Of a stretch of 64,000 nucleotides of DNA, positions 24,660 through 35,534 are shown in pieces. The notes beneath the pieces are model-generated. The model was not told the origin of the DNA, ran no database searches, and was given only the letters and a program-made list of their open reading frames with translations. This DNA comes from Dryococelus australis. Taxonomy: Eukaryota > Arthropoda > Insecta > Phasmatodea > Phasmatidae. The first letter of the stretch is position 1. Each line of letters starts with the position of its first letter. The DNA lies in the NCBI GenBank assembly GCA_029891345.1, contig CM057009.1:302723466-302787465 (forward strand). Reading direction: 5' to 3'. Position numbers and translations under genes: made by a program.

Positions 24660-24940
24660 ATTTCTCATAATGTCTAGGCAACCTGTACTGTTTAAGTCTT
24701 CACTGGCTATTTCAATCTGTGACATGTTCTCTGTGAGCGTTTCGAAACTCTCAACATCATAACCTTCGAGCTGCTCACTACATTCACTGCCCTCAGACTC
24801 CATGGCACTATTAATCTTGACAGGTGTTAAGAAGCTCGATTGTGCCTCTTCCTCTTCTGGGATGCTCTCATCTTCATCATAAGATGTTTTAAATTGGCCA
24901 GAACTTGTAGCTATATCATGGATGGCAGAGAAACCATTTT
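24660..24940 (-). CDS. Host gene exon, acidic unknown protein
   Basis: On the minus strand the segment is preceded by cttcttacag and followed by gtaagt, a strong acceptor and a consensus donor. Its 281 bases are open in the frame set by the upstream exon at 25248-25435: a single G from that exon plus AA here makes Glu. Ninety-three further codons follow, ending exactly at the donor. The peptide is rich in Glu, Asp and Ser, with an Asp-Glu-Asp-Glu cluster, a Pro-Glu-Glu-Glu-Glu run and an ENMSQIEIASEDLNSTG segment. It looks disordered and I do not recognise the family. Confidence 0.65.
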
Positions 24941-25247
24941 CTGTAAGAAGTGAAAAGGCTGGTTATAATCTGTAAGCCTCTATATATTCAGAAATAGGAA
25001 AAACACGTAAAGGAGGAACAACTTTTGCATCTAATTGTGAATATTTATACAGGCAGACAGCTGTTTTCTTGGCAAACTTTTGGAGTTATGATCATGAATT
25101 TGGAGTTTGTAACAGCCAATTCGAACTTAATAACGAAACCAATAAATACATGGGTATAGAAACCTGACACCCCGTGATTCAATGAATACATTTTGAAGTG
25201 CCTATGTGTTCAGATACGCCCTTTCAAATTCTTACAGATGTACATAC

Positions 25248-25435
25248 CTGCGTACGATACTTGAGTGTCTTCATACACCACATCATCATTTAGAGATTTT
25301 TCTGGCGACATATCTAAATCAGTTGGTACACACGATCCAATACTGGCATCACTCAATTGTAAACTAGTATCCCCGGAAAAATCAGGCAATGTAGAATCAT
25401 TTTTTCTATTGTTGGTAGATGTATCTCCAGGAGAA
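25248..25435 (-). CDS. Host gene exon upstream of the acidic exon
   Basis: The minus-strand acceptor ttttttttgttgcag precedes a 188-base open segment that ends at CGCAG|gtatgt. The segment starts one base into a codon, runs 62 codons, and leaves one base for the next exon, 307 bp away. That phase matches exon 24660-24940 exactly. The encoded Ser/Asp-rich stretch includes SGDTSLQLSDASIGS and DLDMSPEKSLNDD. Two consecutive phase-matched, stop-free, GT-AG bounded exons are good evidence for a real host gene read on the minus strand. Confidence 0.65.
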
Positions 25436-26587
25436 CTGCAACAAAAAAAATCAAAGTTTATTTCATTAATCATTAATTCATTTTCCTTGCCCAGTTGGTA
25501 AGGATATTAAATCCTAAAGTCCATATTTCAATACCCATGATTCAATCCTTTGTTAAGGGAATTTTGGAGAAGTTAAAATAAATTCTACAAATTTGTAATG
25601 AAAACCTTTTTAAGAGGAAATGAAATCCTAAGCCATATATTTAATTGTGAAATGTCTGGAATGTTTATAAATTATTAATTGGTGATCAAATTAGAATAGA
25701 CAGTAAATGACGATTCTAATACAGAAGCCACATTGAGCTGAGAAGTAATGGGGCATCTAGGATTTCAACGTATAATATCCATGTGTACACGGCCATCATG
25801 ACGAAGGCGATAATATATATTTTCTCTCATTTAGTTTGGGAATATCTCCTACATTCGTATAAGAAAAATTACAAACACTTGCTTATTTAAAAGATGACTG
25901 CGATTTTCCACTGATCTGAAAATTAGGCAAATTGTAATCAAATGTCGGGCAGTATCATGACTCGGTGCAAGGAGTAGTATTCGACCATGTTGCCCACTTA
26001 AATGGAGTTATTTCCATGGTAACAATTCTAGATAATTAATTTACATGATCAAAACTTGGGAGATCGAAATTATTATTTTTGAAGTCGGAACACCTTATAG
26101 GTGAGAAATAAACCAACAACAAAATTCTATGTTTTGTGTGAATACGTCAGTAGCTAAACTGCCATTTATCGTAGCCAGAATTAATTTCAAAACATTCTAG
26201 GTAGCATATAAACTTATAAATACCAACAGAGATGTACAATTATTTGCAAAAAAAAAGGGGAAAATATTATAGTAACATTTTAAATGAAAATTTTTCGAGT
26301 AAACATTAGTAGTAGGGCATAGGGAAGGCTGGTGCAGGGTCCAGGGTCAGGGATCCGGGATCGAAGGGATCCGGTCACCATCTTGAAATTTTTTCTTCCA
26401 AAAATCGCTAGTTTTAAACTAAAATCGCATGTTTTAGAACAATAATGCCTTAAAATTTACCTTTTTTCCTTAAAAATTTCCCATTCGCCCAACTGCAAAA
26501 AAAGGACTCCACAGGAAAGTCCATTTTCAGTTATTTTCTCTAACATGGATCACTGACTCAGGTGAACTTGGAGTCAGGGGAGCAGGA
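25436..26587. other. Non-coding, probably host intron
   Basis: No gene is supported. It lies upstream of the host exons on the minus strand and next to the Polinton inverted repeat. A short GC-richer patch with gggatcc repeats is at 26325-26375. Confidence 0.4.
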
Positions 26588-26915
26588 TTATTAATACACA
26601 ATTTCACTTCCCTGGGAAAAAAAAGAATTCACTCCTTTCATTTAATGTAGTTTCCTACCACGAAAATAATTAATTATTAACACAACTTCCATTTAAGTTT
26701 TGTGAGACCAATTTCTATAATTCAAATTTACAAATCCTACCCGAATGAATAATAGCATGCATTATATGAAAAATAATAGATGAATGTAAATATCTTTACA
26801 GAATCGCTCTTAACACAATCTCTCACATCGGCTGCTCGGTATAAGTATCCAGACATAGGTTGGCCTCGGAAATGCATTTCACACACAAATTTTCCCGATA
26901 ATCAAAGCTTATAAA
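26588..26915 (+). repeat. Left terminal inverted repeat of the Polinton
   Basis: Its reverse complement matches 39222-39553 along its length at roughly 75 percent identity by eye. The best block is around ctatgtctggatacttataccgagc. Other shared blocks are agagattgtgttaagagc, gtaaagat(a/g)tttaca and aagtgttgtattaata-like sequence at the outer edge. Long TIRs are a Polinton hallmark. The outermost bases and target duplication were not determined. Confidence 0.65.
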
Positions 26916-27689
26916 AATCTAAATAATTATATTAATGTGCGTAAATAATATTGTGGTTCCTATCACATTTTATGTTATTAATGATACGATATGAAAGAAA
27001 AAGTACACTCGACCTGCGGAACCCTATCCTCCGTGTACAAACACCCAACCCCTCCGGCTGGTCAAGGTAAACTAGCCAATAGTGCCGTTAGGAACACGCA
27101 CCGACCAATCAGCCAGCTTTCATCCTATCTCACTTGTTGTACTCCGCTCTTTCTCTTCAACCCTGAGACCGAAGGGGAAACAACCCCAGTCCTTTGTCAT
27201 ACAGACCATTTGGAAAAACATTGTAACCTCGCCCGCAAAGACTTCTTTCTAGCGAAAATCTAACTTAAGAAATAAATCATGTTATAAATGTGTATATTTT
27301 CCCCCAAACATGAAAAATCACATTCTAAAGGTTTTTAAACTGAAACAATTTTCAAGTAATATACAATAAATAGGAAATTAATGTCACGAATTACAGAACA
27401 AATGCTAATCCAATGAAACTATAATCCAATCAAACAAGAGGAATGATTGCACAATAATTGTACATCCAAACCGCAATCGATATTGGTAGGTTTGATGAAT
27501 GAAATAACACATCAAATATATTTAATTTTTTTTATATTTAGTACCATAATTTTACTAACATTGTATTACAATCTTTTAAGATCTTTATACTTTATCCACG
27601 AATTGTGTTATTTTGAGAAACCTCTTCATCGAACCAAAGACCTATCTTTTTCTCCTTTTAATGATTTTATCACCTAATGATTAATTTGG
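26916..27689. other. Element-internal non-coding stretch
   Basis: A GC-richer patch (27000-27250) and AT-rich flank lie between the TIR and the integrase stop. I see no gene. A promoter or terminal non-coding role is possible. Confidence 0.3.
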
Positions 27690-28490
27690 AGAACTAACTT
27701 TTTGAAATTTGTGTTCATAAAATCCGCCCTTTACAGGCTGTCCATCGTAGGTTTCGAGGTAATACGATCTGGAAAATGAGTAACTAACTGAACTATTTGC
27801 AAATATTTCGTAATTCCAATTAACCATATATTTTTTTCTCAAAGACCCCTTTCAGCTTAAACAGCCATACTTACTGGCCAAATTTTAACTTTTGTTTTCT
27901 CTCAATGAATACTTTAACATTATTATATACAGTTTTCATCAATATATTGTCTGTAACCTTTTCAGGTGCCATCTTGATAGTTTGATATCTAAAATTATAA
28001 AATTTAAGTGTTTTAGGGAAAATGTCCACCCAATTGTAAGTCCCCTTCGATGCAAATGCTTGTATATTAACTGTTTGATCGATTTGTTGAATTGTTCCGC
28101 AATACTGGCTTTAAGCTCTGAATACATTATGTAATGATTGTTACCATATTCAGTCTTTAGTTTCTGAAATGGTACAGAAAAATTCAGATCCTTGATCAGT
28201 TTGGAGCAATTTTGGATTATTTCTTACAAAATGATTTCATTGTGTCGTTGACATGTTTCCCAGTCTTATTATTGACAGGTATACCCAAGGATATTTTCAA
28301 TAAATGTCTATTATGATTCAAATATATTTGTATCCCTTATTGTATTTCGAAAGCAATGTCATTTCATAAACATCGGATAGCAAAAGATCATTTAAACCAT
28401 TAGTAATAACAATTCTTCTGGGAAACCTTATCCTTAAAGGGGCGTGAAGTTCTTGAGCAATCTTACTAAACTTCATTAGTAATATACCCA
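27690..28490 (-). pseudogene. Polinton integrase (retrovirus-type DDE)
   Basis: In Polintons this enzyme joins element ends to the host genome. Reading the minus strand from 28490, an ELHAP(L)RxxFPRR zinc-region tail is followed by LLLSDVYEM (first catalytic Asp), a NKGYKYI strand, LQTDQGSEF (second Asp, near 28175) and SELKASIAEQFNK (catalytic Glu, near 28095). Near the C-terminus come an IKM(A)PEKVT segment and a GQPVKGGFYEHKFQK-like module close to 27711. All three acidic residues are identifiable, but they sit in different frames separated by frameshifts and stops. Presence of this SELKASIxE form rather than the Gypsy form assigns it to Polinton/adintovirus. Confidence 0.85.
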
Positions 28491-28892
28491 TCTTCTGTTA
28501 GCTCTTCATCAATTTATAACAATTTTGTTTGTTTGTGAACTATTCTCAGACTCTCTCGAAGCGATGAGAAGTTTTAATCTATCTACCAATTAATTAGGAA
28601 TGTTCCAGTACACAGGAGAAAACTTATTACCAACTTCAAATTTATATATTCCACTTCCGGCAATATTGCTCAATAAATATAGTTTCGGATGGCTTTCATC
28701 TACTAAATGATTTTTCACATTCATATGAAGAAGAAATTCCTTATATTTATTTTTTAAATCGGTGTCAGAATATCCATTTGGAAAGTTTTTAAATAATAAT
28801 TCAAACCGTCCTTCACTCACATATATTACAAAGTCAAGTATTTTAATTCTATTCTCATCAAACATATAATTACTGAATATCCAATGAACCAT
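28483..28892 (-). pseudogene. Polinton-associated conserved accessory protein
   Basis: The frame 28892-28590 includes KLYLLSNIAGSGIYKF and ends near VYWNIPN. It is followed beyond one stop by a LVDRLKLLIASRESEN segment, then in a shifted frame by IDEELTEDGYI. The pattern YW(D/N)xPN-ELVDRLxLLxAS...IxEELREDGxI recurs in uncharacterised proteins next to Polinton integrases in many invertebrate genomes; that recollection is the only basis for the family call. Function unknown. It overlaps the start of the integrase by a few bases. Confidence 0.6.
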
Positions 28893-29204
28893 ATGTTTTC
28901 ATGTCGATATACACCAAATTACGTATCGCACATAGGTGAAGAATGTTTTACCATTAAATAATGTCATGTTAAATGGGAAATGTTTTTGGTTTTTCTTCTT
29001 TAAAGATTCTTCCGATTTGATTTCCAATTATGTTTCATTAGATATATTCTACACAGAATGTAATGTATACATTATACTCGTAACAGTTTTAAATAATTCT
29101 TCATTTAAAACACCCCACTCCATACGGGCTCTTTCGGCTTGTAAATGCCTCTCTTTTAATGCAGATATAACTATATGTAATTCCGAAACAGAGGCCGACA
29201 TGTT
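28893..29204 (-). pseudogene. Polinton gene of unknown function, N-terminal part
   Basis: From a Met at 29204 on the minus strand, 50 codons run through SALKERHLQAERARMEW, then meet a TAG and later a TAA. Both could be simple C-to-T changes in Gln codons. A possible continuation with an Asn-rich, Lys-rich stretch runs to about 28900, directly before the next gene. It is probably the 5' part of the same transcription unit as the accessory gene. The family is unknown. Confidence 0.4.
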
Positions 29205-29219
29205 TTGATTATGTTACAT

Positions 29220-29789
29220 TAAATTCCAACTATTTATATATATAACTTAAGTCATTGGTTTTCTAACTGATGCAGTAGGTAGATTTTAATTATAGCTGTT
29301 TGTATTTTTTTTTTCAATATCTTTTTGCAAATCATTAATTACAAGCCTTAGATTATTTTGTATTTCTGTAACATGTGTTGTTAAAATTGTGTTTAACACA
29401 CCATTGAAATATATAGGTAATCCATTTAAACCTTCTATTCTAATCTCATTAGTTATCTAGTCTACCTCACTCAGAATATTGGTTAAAATGCTTAACATTA
29501 CACTCAAGTTTTTTATAAATATTAATACTCCCACAAACTAACTGTTTACTTCTCTCGCTTATCGGTCAATTGTGTTTTAAAAATATTTAGCATAATGGTA
29601 TTTAAGTCTTCGACATATTGTTTATTTACCACATCAGTATAATTTATAGCCATATCCACATAACATAATAGATGTCCCTTCAAATCACAATTCCCATCGC
29701 GAATTTTGTTAAACAATGATTATGTTTCATACCAATATGTCCAAACCTTTAAAACCTCATTATTCTTGGTCGGGAAGATAAATAGTGTT
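29220..29789 (-). other. Degraded stretch between Polinton minus-strand genes
   Basis: Very AT-rich, with short minus-strand pieces only. It may hold a decayed coiled-coil protein or the ATPase tail, but I cannot support a call. Confidence 0.3.
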
Positions 29790-30340
29790 ATATCTAGACC
29801 ATAATTTTATATAGGGGAAGCATTGGTATAATCACCAGAGAATGTTATTTGTTTTGACAACAGTAAAAACATATATCTTTAAACTTTGATAATGTCATAT
29901 CGCCCTAACATGATAATTGTAAATATGTTGTATATTCGTATTGTCCATTTTAAACACAATTATCATATTTGCATTATTGTGAAAATTGTGTTTTGGAATA
30001 TGTGCATAACTTTGCAATAGATAATAATCAATGCTTGAATGTATACCAAAACTAAAATATTGCTGTATTTCTCCCTGAAGTTGGCACCAAATGTCGCCTT
30101 ATATAAACGGAATTGGGTAATGCCTCATTCGGAGACACAATATATTCTTTATTGGTGATAGGGAAATATCGAATTCATTCAATTAACTACAAAATTGTTA
30201 CTAATTGTTGATATTTCTCTTGTATTGTTTTAGAAAACACATTAATGTTTTCTATCTTAAGACCATTTGGATGTTCCAACAGCGACATAATAACACAAGT
30301 TTTGTCACATGAAGGTACTACCTTTTATACTATGTACATT
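29790..30340 (-). pseudogene. Polinton packaging ATPase (FtsK/HerA, A32-like)
   Basis: This ATPase pumps genomes into capsids in Polintons and related viruses. Near the start (30326-30270) the minus strand shows a P-loop-like CDKTCVIMSLLEHPNG, in which the Gly before Lys-Thr is Asp, so the Walker A site is damaged. A YFP-IT-NKEYIVSPNEALPNSV segment follows, the position of the strand before Walker B. Further on are a YAHIPK-like segment, then NANMI(I)VFKMDN and GDMTLSKFKDIC. These match the collinear pattern of the family, although at least six stops or frameshifts intervene. Confidence 0.75.
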
Positions 30341-30407
30341 TGGAGGTAAAATAATTCCATGTTTCTGTTCGATTACGTTTTATTTTATATTTACAAATAC
30401 CAAAAGA

Positions 30408-30863
30408 TGTACATTTTGTTTTTAAACCTTTATTACCATTTGAATTACAATTACCAAAATACAATTATTGCGGACCCGAAACTAAGCTTGCAAAACATCT
30501 GCCACTTAACGATCAAGGAATAAACTCTTTGGATAATGCTTGTAAATCACACGACATAGTTTATGATCGAACACACAATTTGAAACAAAGACATTGAGCA
30601 TACATGATTCTAGCCGATAAAGTAGCAAACATAAGGAGAATCCATCCACACAAACAGGTGAAAAGCTCAGTGCTTGGGTTGTGGCTAAAGTGATGCGAGC
30701 TAAAGTGAATAGAGGTATAAGCATCAAGTGCCAGACAAAACAAAAAACCAAGAAAGGAGCGTTAATTCCTTTCCTTTTACCAGCATTAACAGATCTTGGA
30801 TCGCTGCTCAGAGGAGTTTCGGTAATCAGTAGAGCAGTTAAATCAGATTTTAAGGGAATGTAG
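30408..30863 (+). pseudogene. Phospholipase A2-like (VP1/pVI-type) Polinton protein
   Basis: At 30454-30600 the frame shows KYNYCGPETKLAKHL, then GINSLDNACKSHDIVYD. This is the GPG/GPxT calcium loop and the CxxHDxxY active site of parvovirus-type phospholipase A2, with catalytic His-Asp retained. Such domains breach membranes in parvoviruses and occur in adintovirus/Polinton proteins. A TGA at 30595-30597 interrupts it. A frameshift near 30670 leads to a basic segment and a hydrophobic GALIPFLLPALTDLGSLLRG tail, as expected for an internal virion protein. Confidence 0.75.
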
Positions 30864-31289
30864 TTGAAACCATATAAATTTGGGCAAGGACAAAAACTCC
30901 AAACGTGGAAAAAATGCAGAAAGTCCTAAATAGTCTTCCAAAACATGCACTTACAAACAAAGACATTCTTGTATTTGTAAAAAAAAAAAAAAATGGTTAT
31001 TCCCTATTTCCAAGGCATGTATGTGAGATACGATTTACCAAAGAAACAAAACCTTTGTGAATGTATGATAGTTAATTTATATTCGAAACAAAACGAAGGA
31101 ACACATTGGGTTGCATTAATTAAAAACATAAATCGATCATTGTTTTATGACAGTTTCGGTAATTTACATCCTCCAATTGAAATACATAATAATTTTAAAA
31201 ACATGCAATTAAGAAACAGTCACAAAACAGAACAATTACCAAATACAATCAATTGTGGGCATTTATGTTTGATTTTTGGCTATAAATAG
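30864..31289 (+). pseudogene. Adenovirus-type cysteine protease (adenain family, C5)
   Basis: This is the maturation protease of adenoviruses and Polintons. After a LNSLPKHALTNKDIL segment the frame changes at a 15-A run (30979-30993). It then stays open to 31289, with GTHWVALI (catalytic His), LFYDSFGN (Asp) and NCGHLCLIFGY (Cys) in order. The downstream 98 codons are intact. The homopolymer could be a true frameshift or a sequencing error; if the latter, the reading frame would be nearly whole. Confidence 0.85.
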
Positions 31290-31325
31290 GACACTAAGTA
31301 CAATAGTAAAATGTATTTGTAATAT

Positions 31326-31994
31326 GTCAATTATGTTGATATTAAGTGGCAATTCGTCGCAGTTGTATGTGGTGTATTTCCCAACTTTGGAGTTACTTGG
31401 AGAATTGCAAATAAGTTTAATCGAATTTGTTACTTACAACAGCATACCAAATTATGATATGCACAACCAAATAATTATAGTTAACATTCGTGAAAGAACC
31501 TACAAGATTGTGATACCAGTAGGATCTTATGTGTTGGAAGATTTAGAAACATTCATTAAAGCAGCATTTCCTGAAGATGTGTATTTTTAATTACATGGAA
31601 ATCCAAACATGGAAAATAGTGAGATGTATAGTAACATAGATATCGAATTCACAGAAGACAATTCAATTGCAAATATGTTAGGTTACGAACAGAGAGTGTA
31701 TCCTTCTAATGAGTTTAATGAATCATCAAAACACGTTAATATATTATTGGTAAATGTATGCTATATAAATGATAATATTGTAGGCTGTTCATATCTGAAT
31801 GGAAAACCGAAAATACATTACATGAATTCACGTGTGTGATGGCTCCAGGATTTAAAATAATTGAAAAACAGAATACTTTGATATATCTTCCAGTAATAGT
31901 TAATCATTTTGATGAAATAGTTGTTACAATTATCGATCAACATGGTAAAATCATTAATTTTAGAAACGAGGAAATCACAGATCATTTATATTAA
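31326..31994 (+). pseudogene. Polinton minor capsid (penton-like) protein
   Basis: The protein begins with LSGNSSQLYVVYFPTLEL and TYNSIPNYD, the N-terminal signature of the single jelly-roll minor capsid protein found next to the protease in invertebrate Polintons. A TAA at 31588-31590 breaks it. The same frame resumes to 31839, with SIANMLGYEQRVYPSNEF and VGCSYLNGK. A shifted frame (31839-31994) carries the C-terminal IYLPVIV and VVTIIDQHGKIINFRNEEIT strand pair. Gene order protease, penton, then major capsid matches the family. Function is inferred from family knowledge. Confidence 0.75.
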
Positions 31995-32023
31995 AAAAAA
32001 AGATATATAAACAGTTGCATTTC

Positions 32024-32164
32024 ATGCACATTGCAATCATATTGGGAATTGTGTATGATAGTCAATATGGATATAAAGTAGGTAGTTATTTTAAGTACTA
32101 TGTCACTAAGGAACACACTTCGAAGAAAGTAAATATAAAAAGACGTAAACACAACCATAAATAG
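32024..32164 (+). CDS. Small basic-tailed ORF between capsid genes
   Basis: A 47-codon open frame starts MHIAIILGIVYDSQYGYK and ends in a Lys/Arg-rich tail. It is short and unlike anything I recognise. Its position, between minor and major capsid genes on the same strand with 30 bp upstream spacing, makes it a plausible small Polinton virion peptide (a pX/core-like basic peptide), but this is only inference. Confidence 0.35.
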   Translation: MHIAIILGIVYDSQYGYKVGSYFKYYVTKEHTSKKVNIKRRKHNHK

Positions 32165-32246
32165 CAAATTTGAAATAAGTTAGCCATGAAGTTATCCCAA
32201 GGTAACAAATTGTTTTTAAAGGAATTATGATATATACTTAATATAA

Positions 32247-32950
32247 ATGAAAGACATACTTAATGTTGACGAACCAATAAGTTATGAAGATGCAATCAAC
32301 AGTACGGAAATACATGTATATGAACCATTCTGAGTAGGTATGTACACATTTCCATCAGAAATAAGGATTTAAATACAAAATCGCAATATTTACACGTAAG
32401 CATCGAAATCAAGTTTGAGGTTTAGAGAAACAATTTAAAAGACAGCAGATGCAAGTAATCCTGTAACTACAAAAATATTAAGAAACAAAATACTTCATTT
32501 AATATATAGAATTGCATATCTGCTAAATGGTGTTTAAATTGATTAAACAAAGATGTTGGAATTACTTCCACAATAAAGAACCATCTCTCGGAAAGTGTAA
32601 ACGACCTTTATACATAAACTATATCTAAACAGTCAAGCTTATTCCTATACAGATTTAAATACAAACTTTGGTAATGGTGAATACCTAATTTGCTACAATA
32701 TGTACTCAAAGTTTCGGGAAACATATTATAACCAAACCACTTCACCGATACTAGAGCCCAAAGCATTTGAAACTAGAGAAGCGTTATTTGTATTTGATGT
32801 AAGCAAACAAAACATTATAGTTAGTGATAACGTCATTGATTCACGAATTTAAATAACTGCAAATACATCCATTCCAGAAAATACACAAGCTTTCACTTTG
32901 ATAATTCACAATAGATTGGCTAGCTATAATGTAAGAGAGAGCTGGTGACG
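32247..32950 (+). pseudogene. Polinton major capsid protein remnant
   Basis: An ATG at 32247 opens MKDILNVDEPISYEDAI, with an IHVYEPF turn after it, which resembles the start of double jelly-roll major capsid proteins in invertebrate Polintons. Later pieces include a FPSEIRI strand, a YLLNGV segment (near 32512) preceding an IGVE/ID-like turn, and a glycine-poor AT-rich tail. Stops are dense. The call rests on the N-terminal motif, the YxLNGV segment and gene order after the minor capsid. If correct, the element once made virions. Confidence 0.6.
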
Positions 32951-32973
32951 ATAATGACTCGAGTCAGTAGACA

Positions 32974-33420
32974 ATGAAGCATGATTCAGTCAAGATATTT
33001 TGCAATGTGCAGGGATTTCAATTTCCAGATCAATTTATCGTTAAAGAATTAGCTATTACTGATATGGAATAATGCACAACAGTATTTAGCTTCAGTGCAC
33101 CATTTGATTGGAAATATCTAACTCCTAAATACAAGAGAACAAATAGATGAGTTACCAAGCACCATCACGGTTTAACTTGGGAGAGTGGATGTATGTAGTA
33201 TGATAATATAAAAGATATTTGCAAGAAATAACTAAATAATTGTGAAATATGCATATGTGGAGTCAAGCAAAAACACATTTTAGCATATGTGTAGAATATG
33301 AAATTAACAGATATTCAAAGAGTATACAAATGTCCATCATTCAAAAAATTATGTAAAACATATGGATATAAAATGCCATTCTTCTATGCAGAGGAAAATT
33401 CTAAATTAATGGTAACTTGA
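32974..33420 (+). pseudogene. Polinton-associated conserved protein (unknown role)
   Basis: The frame opens with KHDSVKIFCNVQGFQFPDQFIVKELAI. A later segment reads PFDWKYLTPKYKRTNRW followed by HHGLTWESG, then RVYKCPSFKKLC near 33325 with a KMPFFYAEE end. An FxxKELAI...HGLxWxxG...CPSxKKLC pattern is familiar from uncharacterised proteins in many insect and other invertebrate genomes, often in mobile-element context. Whether it belongs to the virion or is a nuclease-like accessory gene is not known. It contains several TGA/TAG/TAA breaks. Confidence 0.5.
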
Positions 33421-35480
33421 CCATTGATCACAGACTGGGGTGAAGTAGATAATGATTCTCCTCCTGAGTCCCCAATACATATTATATGAGTAATATGGCA
33501 CTATTTGGGATGAGCAAACATTGTGGACTAACGAGTTAAATTTAATATAAAAAGTATTTGGTTTTGTGTAAACCAATATTTCGTAAAGATGTATCAAGAA
33601 TACAATGAAATTATCTGCTTGTGCATACAGAAATCAAAATGTAAATTGCATATCAGCTAGTTATTAACATGTTGGAGTACCCAATTTAGAGCTTGTTTCG
33701 GAAAGAAGTAATTTTTAATATTTTATAACATCCTGTAGTGAAAATGTTTTGCATAAATTTGTGTAACATCTAATAATTACTGGTGGTACGATTTGGAAGC
33801 TTTGTTGGTTTCTTAAAAATTGGTAGTATATATTTTTGAAACATTGTGTTCTTACTTGTGTGCATTTTGGAACAACCTATAATTGTATGTATTTTGGAAA
33901 CAGTTTGTCAATAATTTTATGTTTTAAAACTAATTCGTCCATATTTTTATTTAACCTCTTCCCTATAAAAATGTGAAATGAAAATTTGTTTACTAAAGAA
34001 AGGAATTATATTGATCAATAAATGCCACTAATGGTATTGCAAAAAGAAACGAGTGTTGTAATTAAAAAAGACAGAGATGCTCAATTTTATACATGCTATA
34101 ACCTAGATGAATAGCGAGCAATATTTCCCATGAAACATTGTTAGCTGAATTATTTATACTCACTTCGAAATGGTAAACATATAGCCTTTGCAAATGTCTC
34201 AAGACATGTAAAATCTGTTACGTTTAGAGGTCTACGACCCTAACAGTGATATCGATCCTTGGCCAGAGTCACAAAACATACAGGTTTAACTTCAACAACT
34301 TTCCAGTGTTACCAACCACAAAACCGAGATCTCAGAGTGTGTACAGTTGAGTCCAACGACGCTCTCTGGAAACAGTTTAGCATATCAATACCCTGGAGAC
34401 GTCTCGCATAACTTTTCATGAAGTAGGCAGCTAGGAGCCCCGGACCACCCTGCTAGTGGCCATGTCATCGACTTAACCGTTGATCATAGAAAGGCGAAAA
34501 CATCTTCCTACCTGATCGAAAACTCACTAGCAATGTATTTTTTTTAAATAAATTAAATATATAAACACTTTCCAGCCTCCATTACACTAGAAAATACACA
34601 GAAATTTTACATTCACGCTATGCCGAAACATACTGAGACTTATTAAAAAATATAACATTGTTTATTAAAGAGGGTTTATTCCACACAACTAGCTTTACAA
34701 AAAAAGTGTAAACATATCCTATCGTTTTACTATTAACAACCTAATATTCCTAACCGAGAAATCACTAGATGAGTTTTGCTAACTCAGAGACTGGTACTAT
34801 TTTTTTAACTGTAGCAAAAATATGATCATATACATAAACACAGTATATATGTACATGTTTAGTGCAAGTATAATCAACAAAATAATATTAAAATAACAAG
34901 AACATATTTACTTAAATTACTTCTTTACATATTTCTTGAAGTCTATAAGGTTATAAGTAAAGATGTTTTATGTAAATTTCAAGGTTAACTGATATATTGT
35001 GTGATGTCTTAATATTACGAAACATAATAGTTGAAATCATTAAACAGTAATTAAATAATTGAAACCTTTCAAAAAGAATAAATACCAGCTTTTCCTATAA
35101 AAAATAACTATTCTTAGAAATCCGTCCAGGTGGAATATCACAAACCATGAAAGATTTTTTATACAAATTATACCACTTTCTTTTTTTTGTAAATCCACAC
35201 CTTATAAAGTATATATCGCTTTATTGACTGCATTGATCTCTAACACATTTATTTCTAATGAACCAGAATATAACCTACTTTTATTATTAAATCAAATGGT
35301 TTTCATTTCTTCTAGGATGAAGTTATTAAATAGGTATGTTTTAGAGGTTGTGGTGAGGGATTGAAGTTGTTTGAAATGCGTGGATATTGGGAGAAAAGGG
35401 GTGTTTGGCTTTCTGGATTTCTAGCTTTCTGGTTGGAGGGGATGAGTGCGGCTTCTTGAGTGTTTACCTGGGAATTTTAA
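33421..35480. other. Degraded interior of the Polinton, no gene supported
   Basis: AT-rich, with a GC-richer patch at 34200-34520. Here, or up to 39 kb, the protein-primed DNA polymerase of an intact Polinton would be expected, but I see no motif A, YCDTDS or other polymerase signature. Confidence 0.35.
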
Positions 35481-35534
35481 ATTGTTATAAATTGGGGTTT
35501 AGCCTCTACGCCCCCATCCACTGTTTCAACTAGT

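Noticed and set aside
27000-27260. 90-codon plus frame in a GC-richer patch
   Set aside because: No family signature and no conservation partner near the other TIR.
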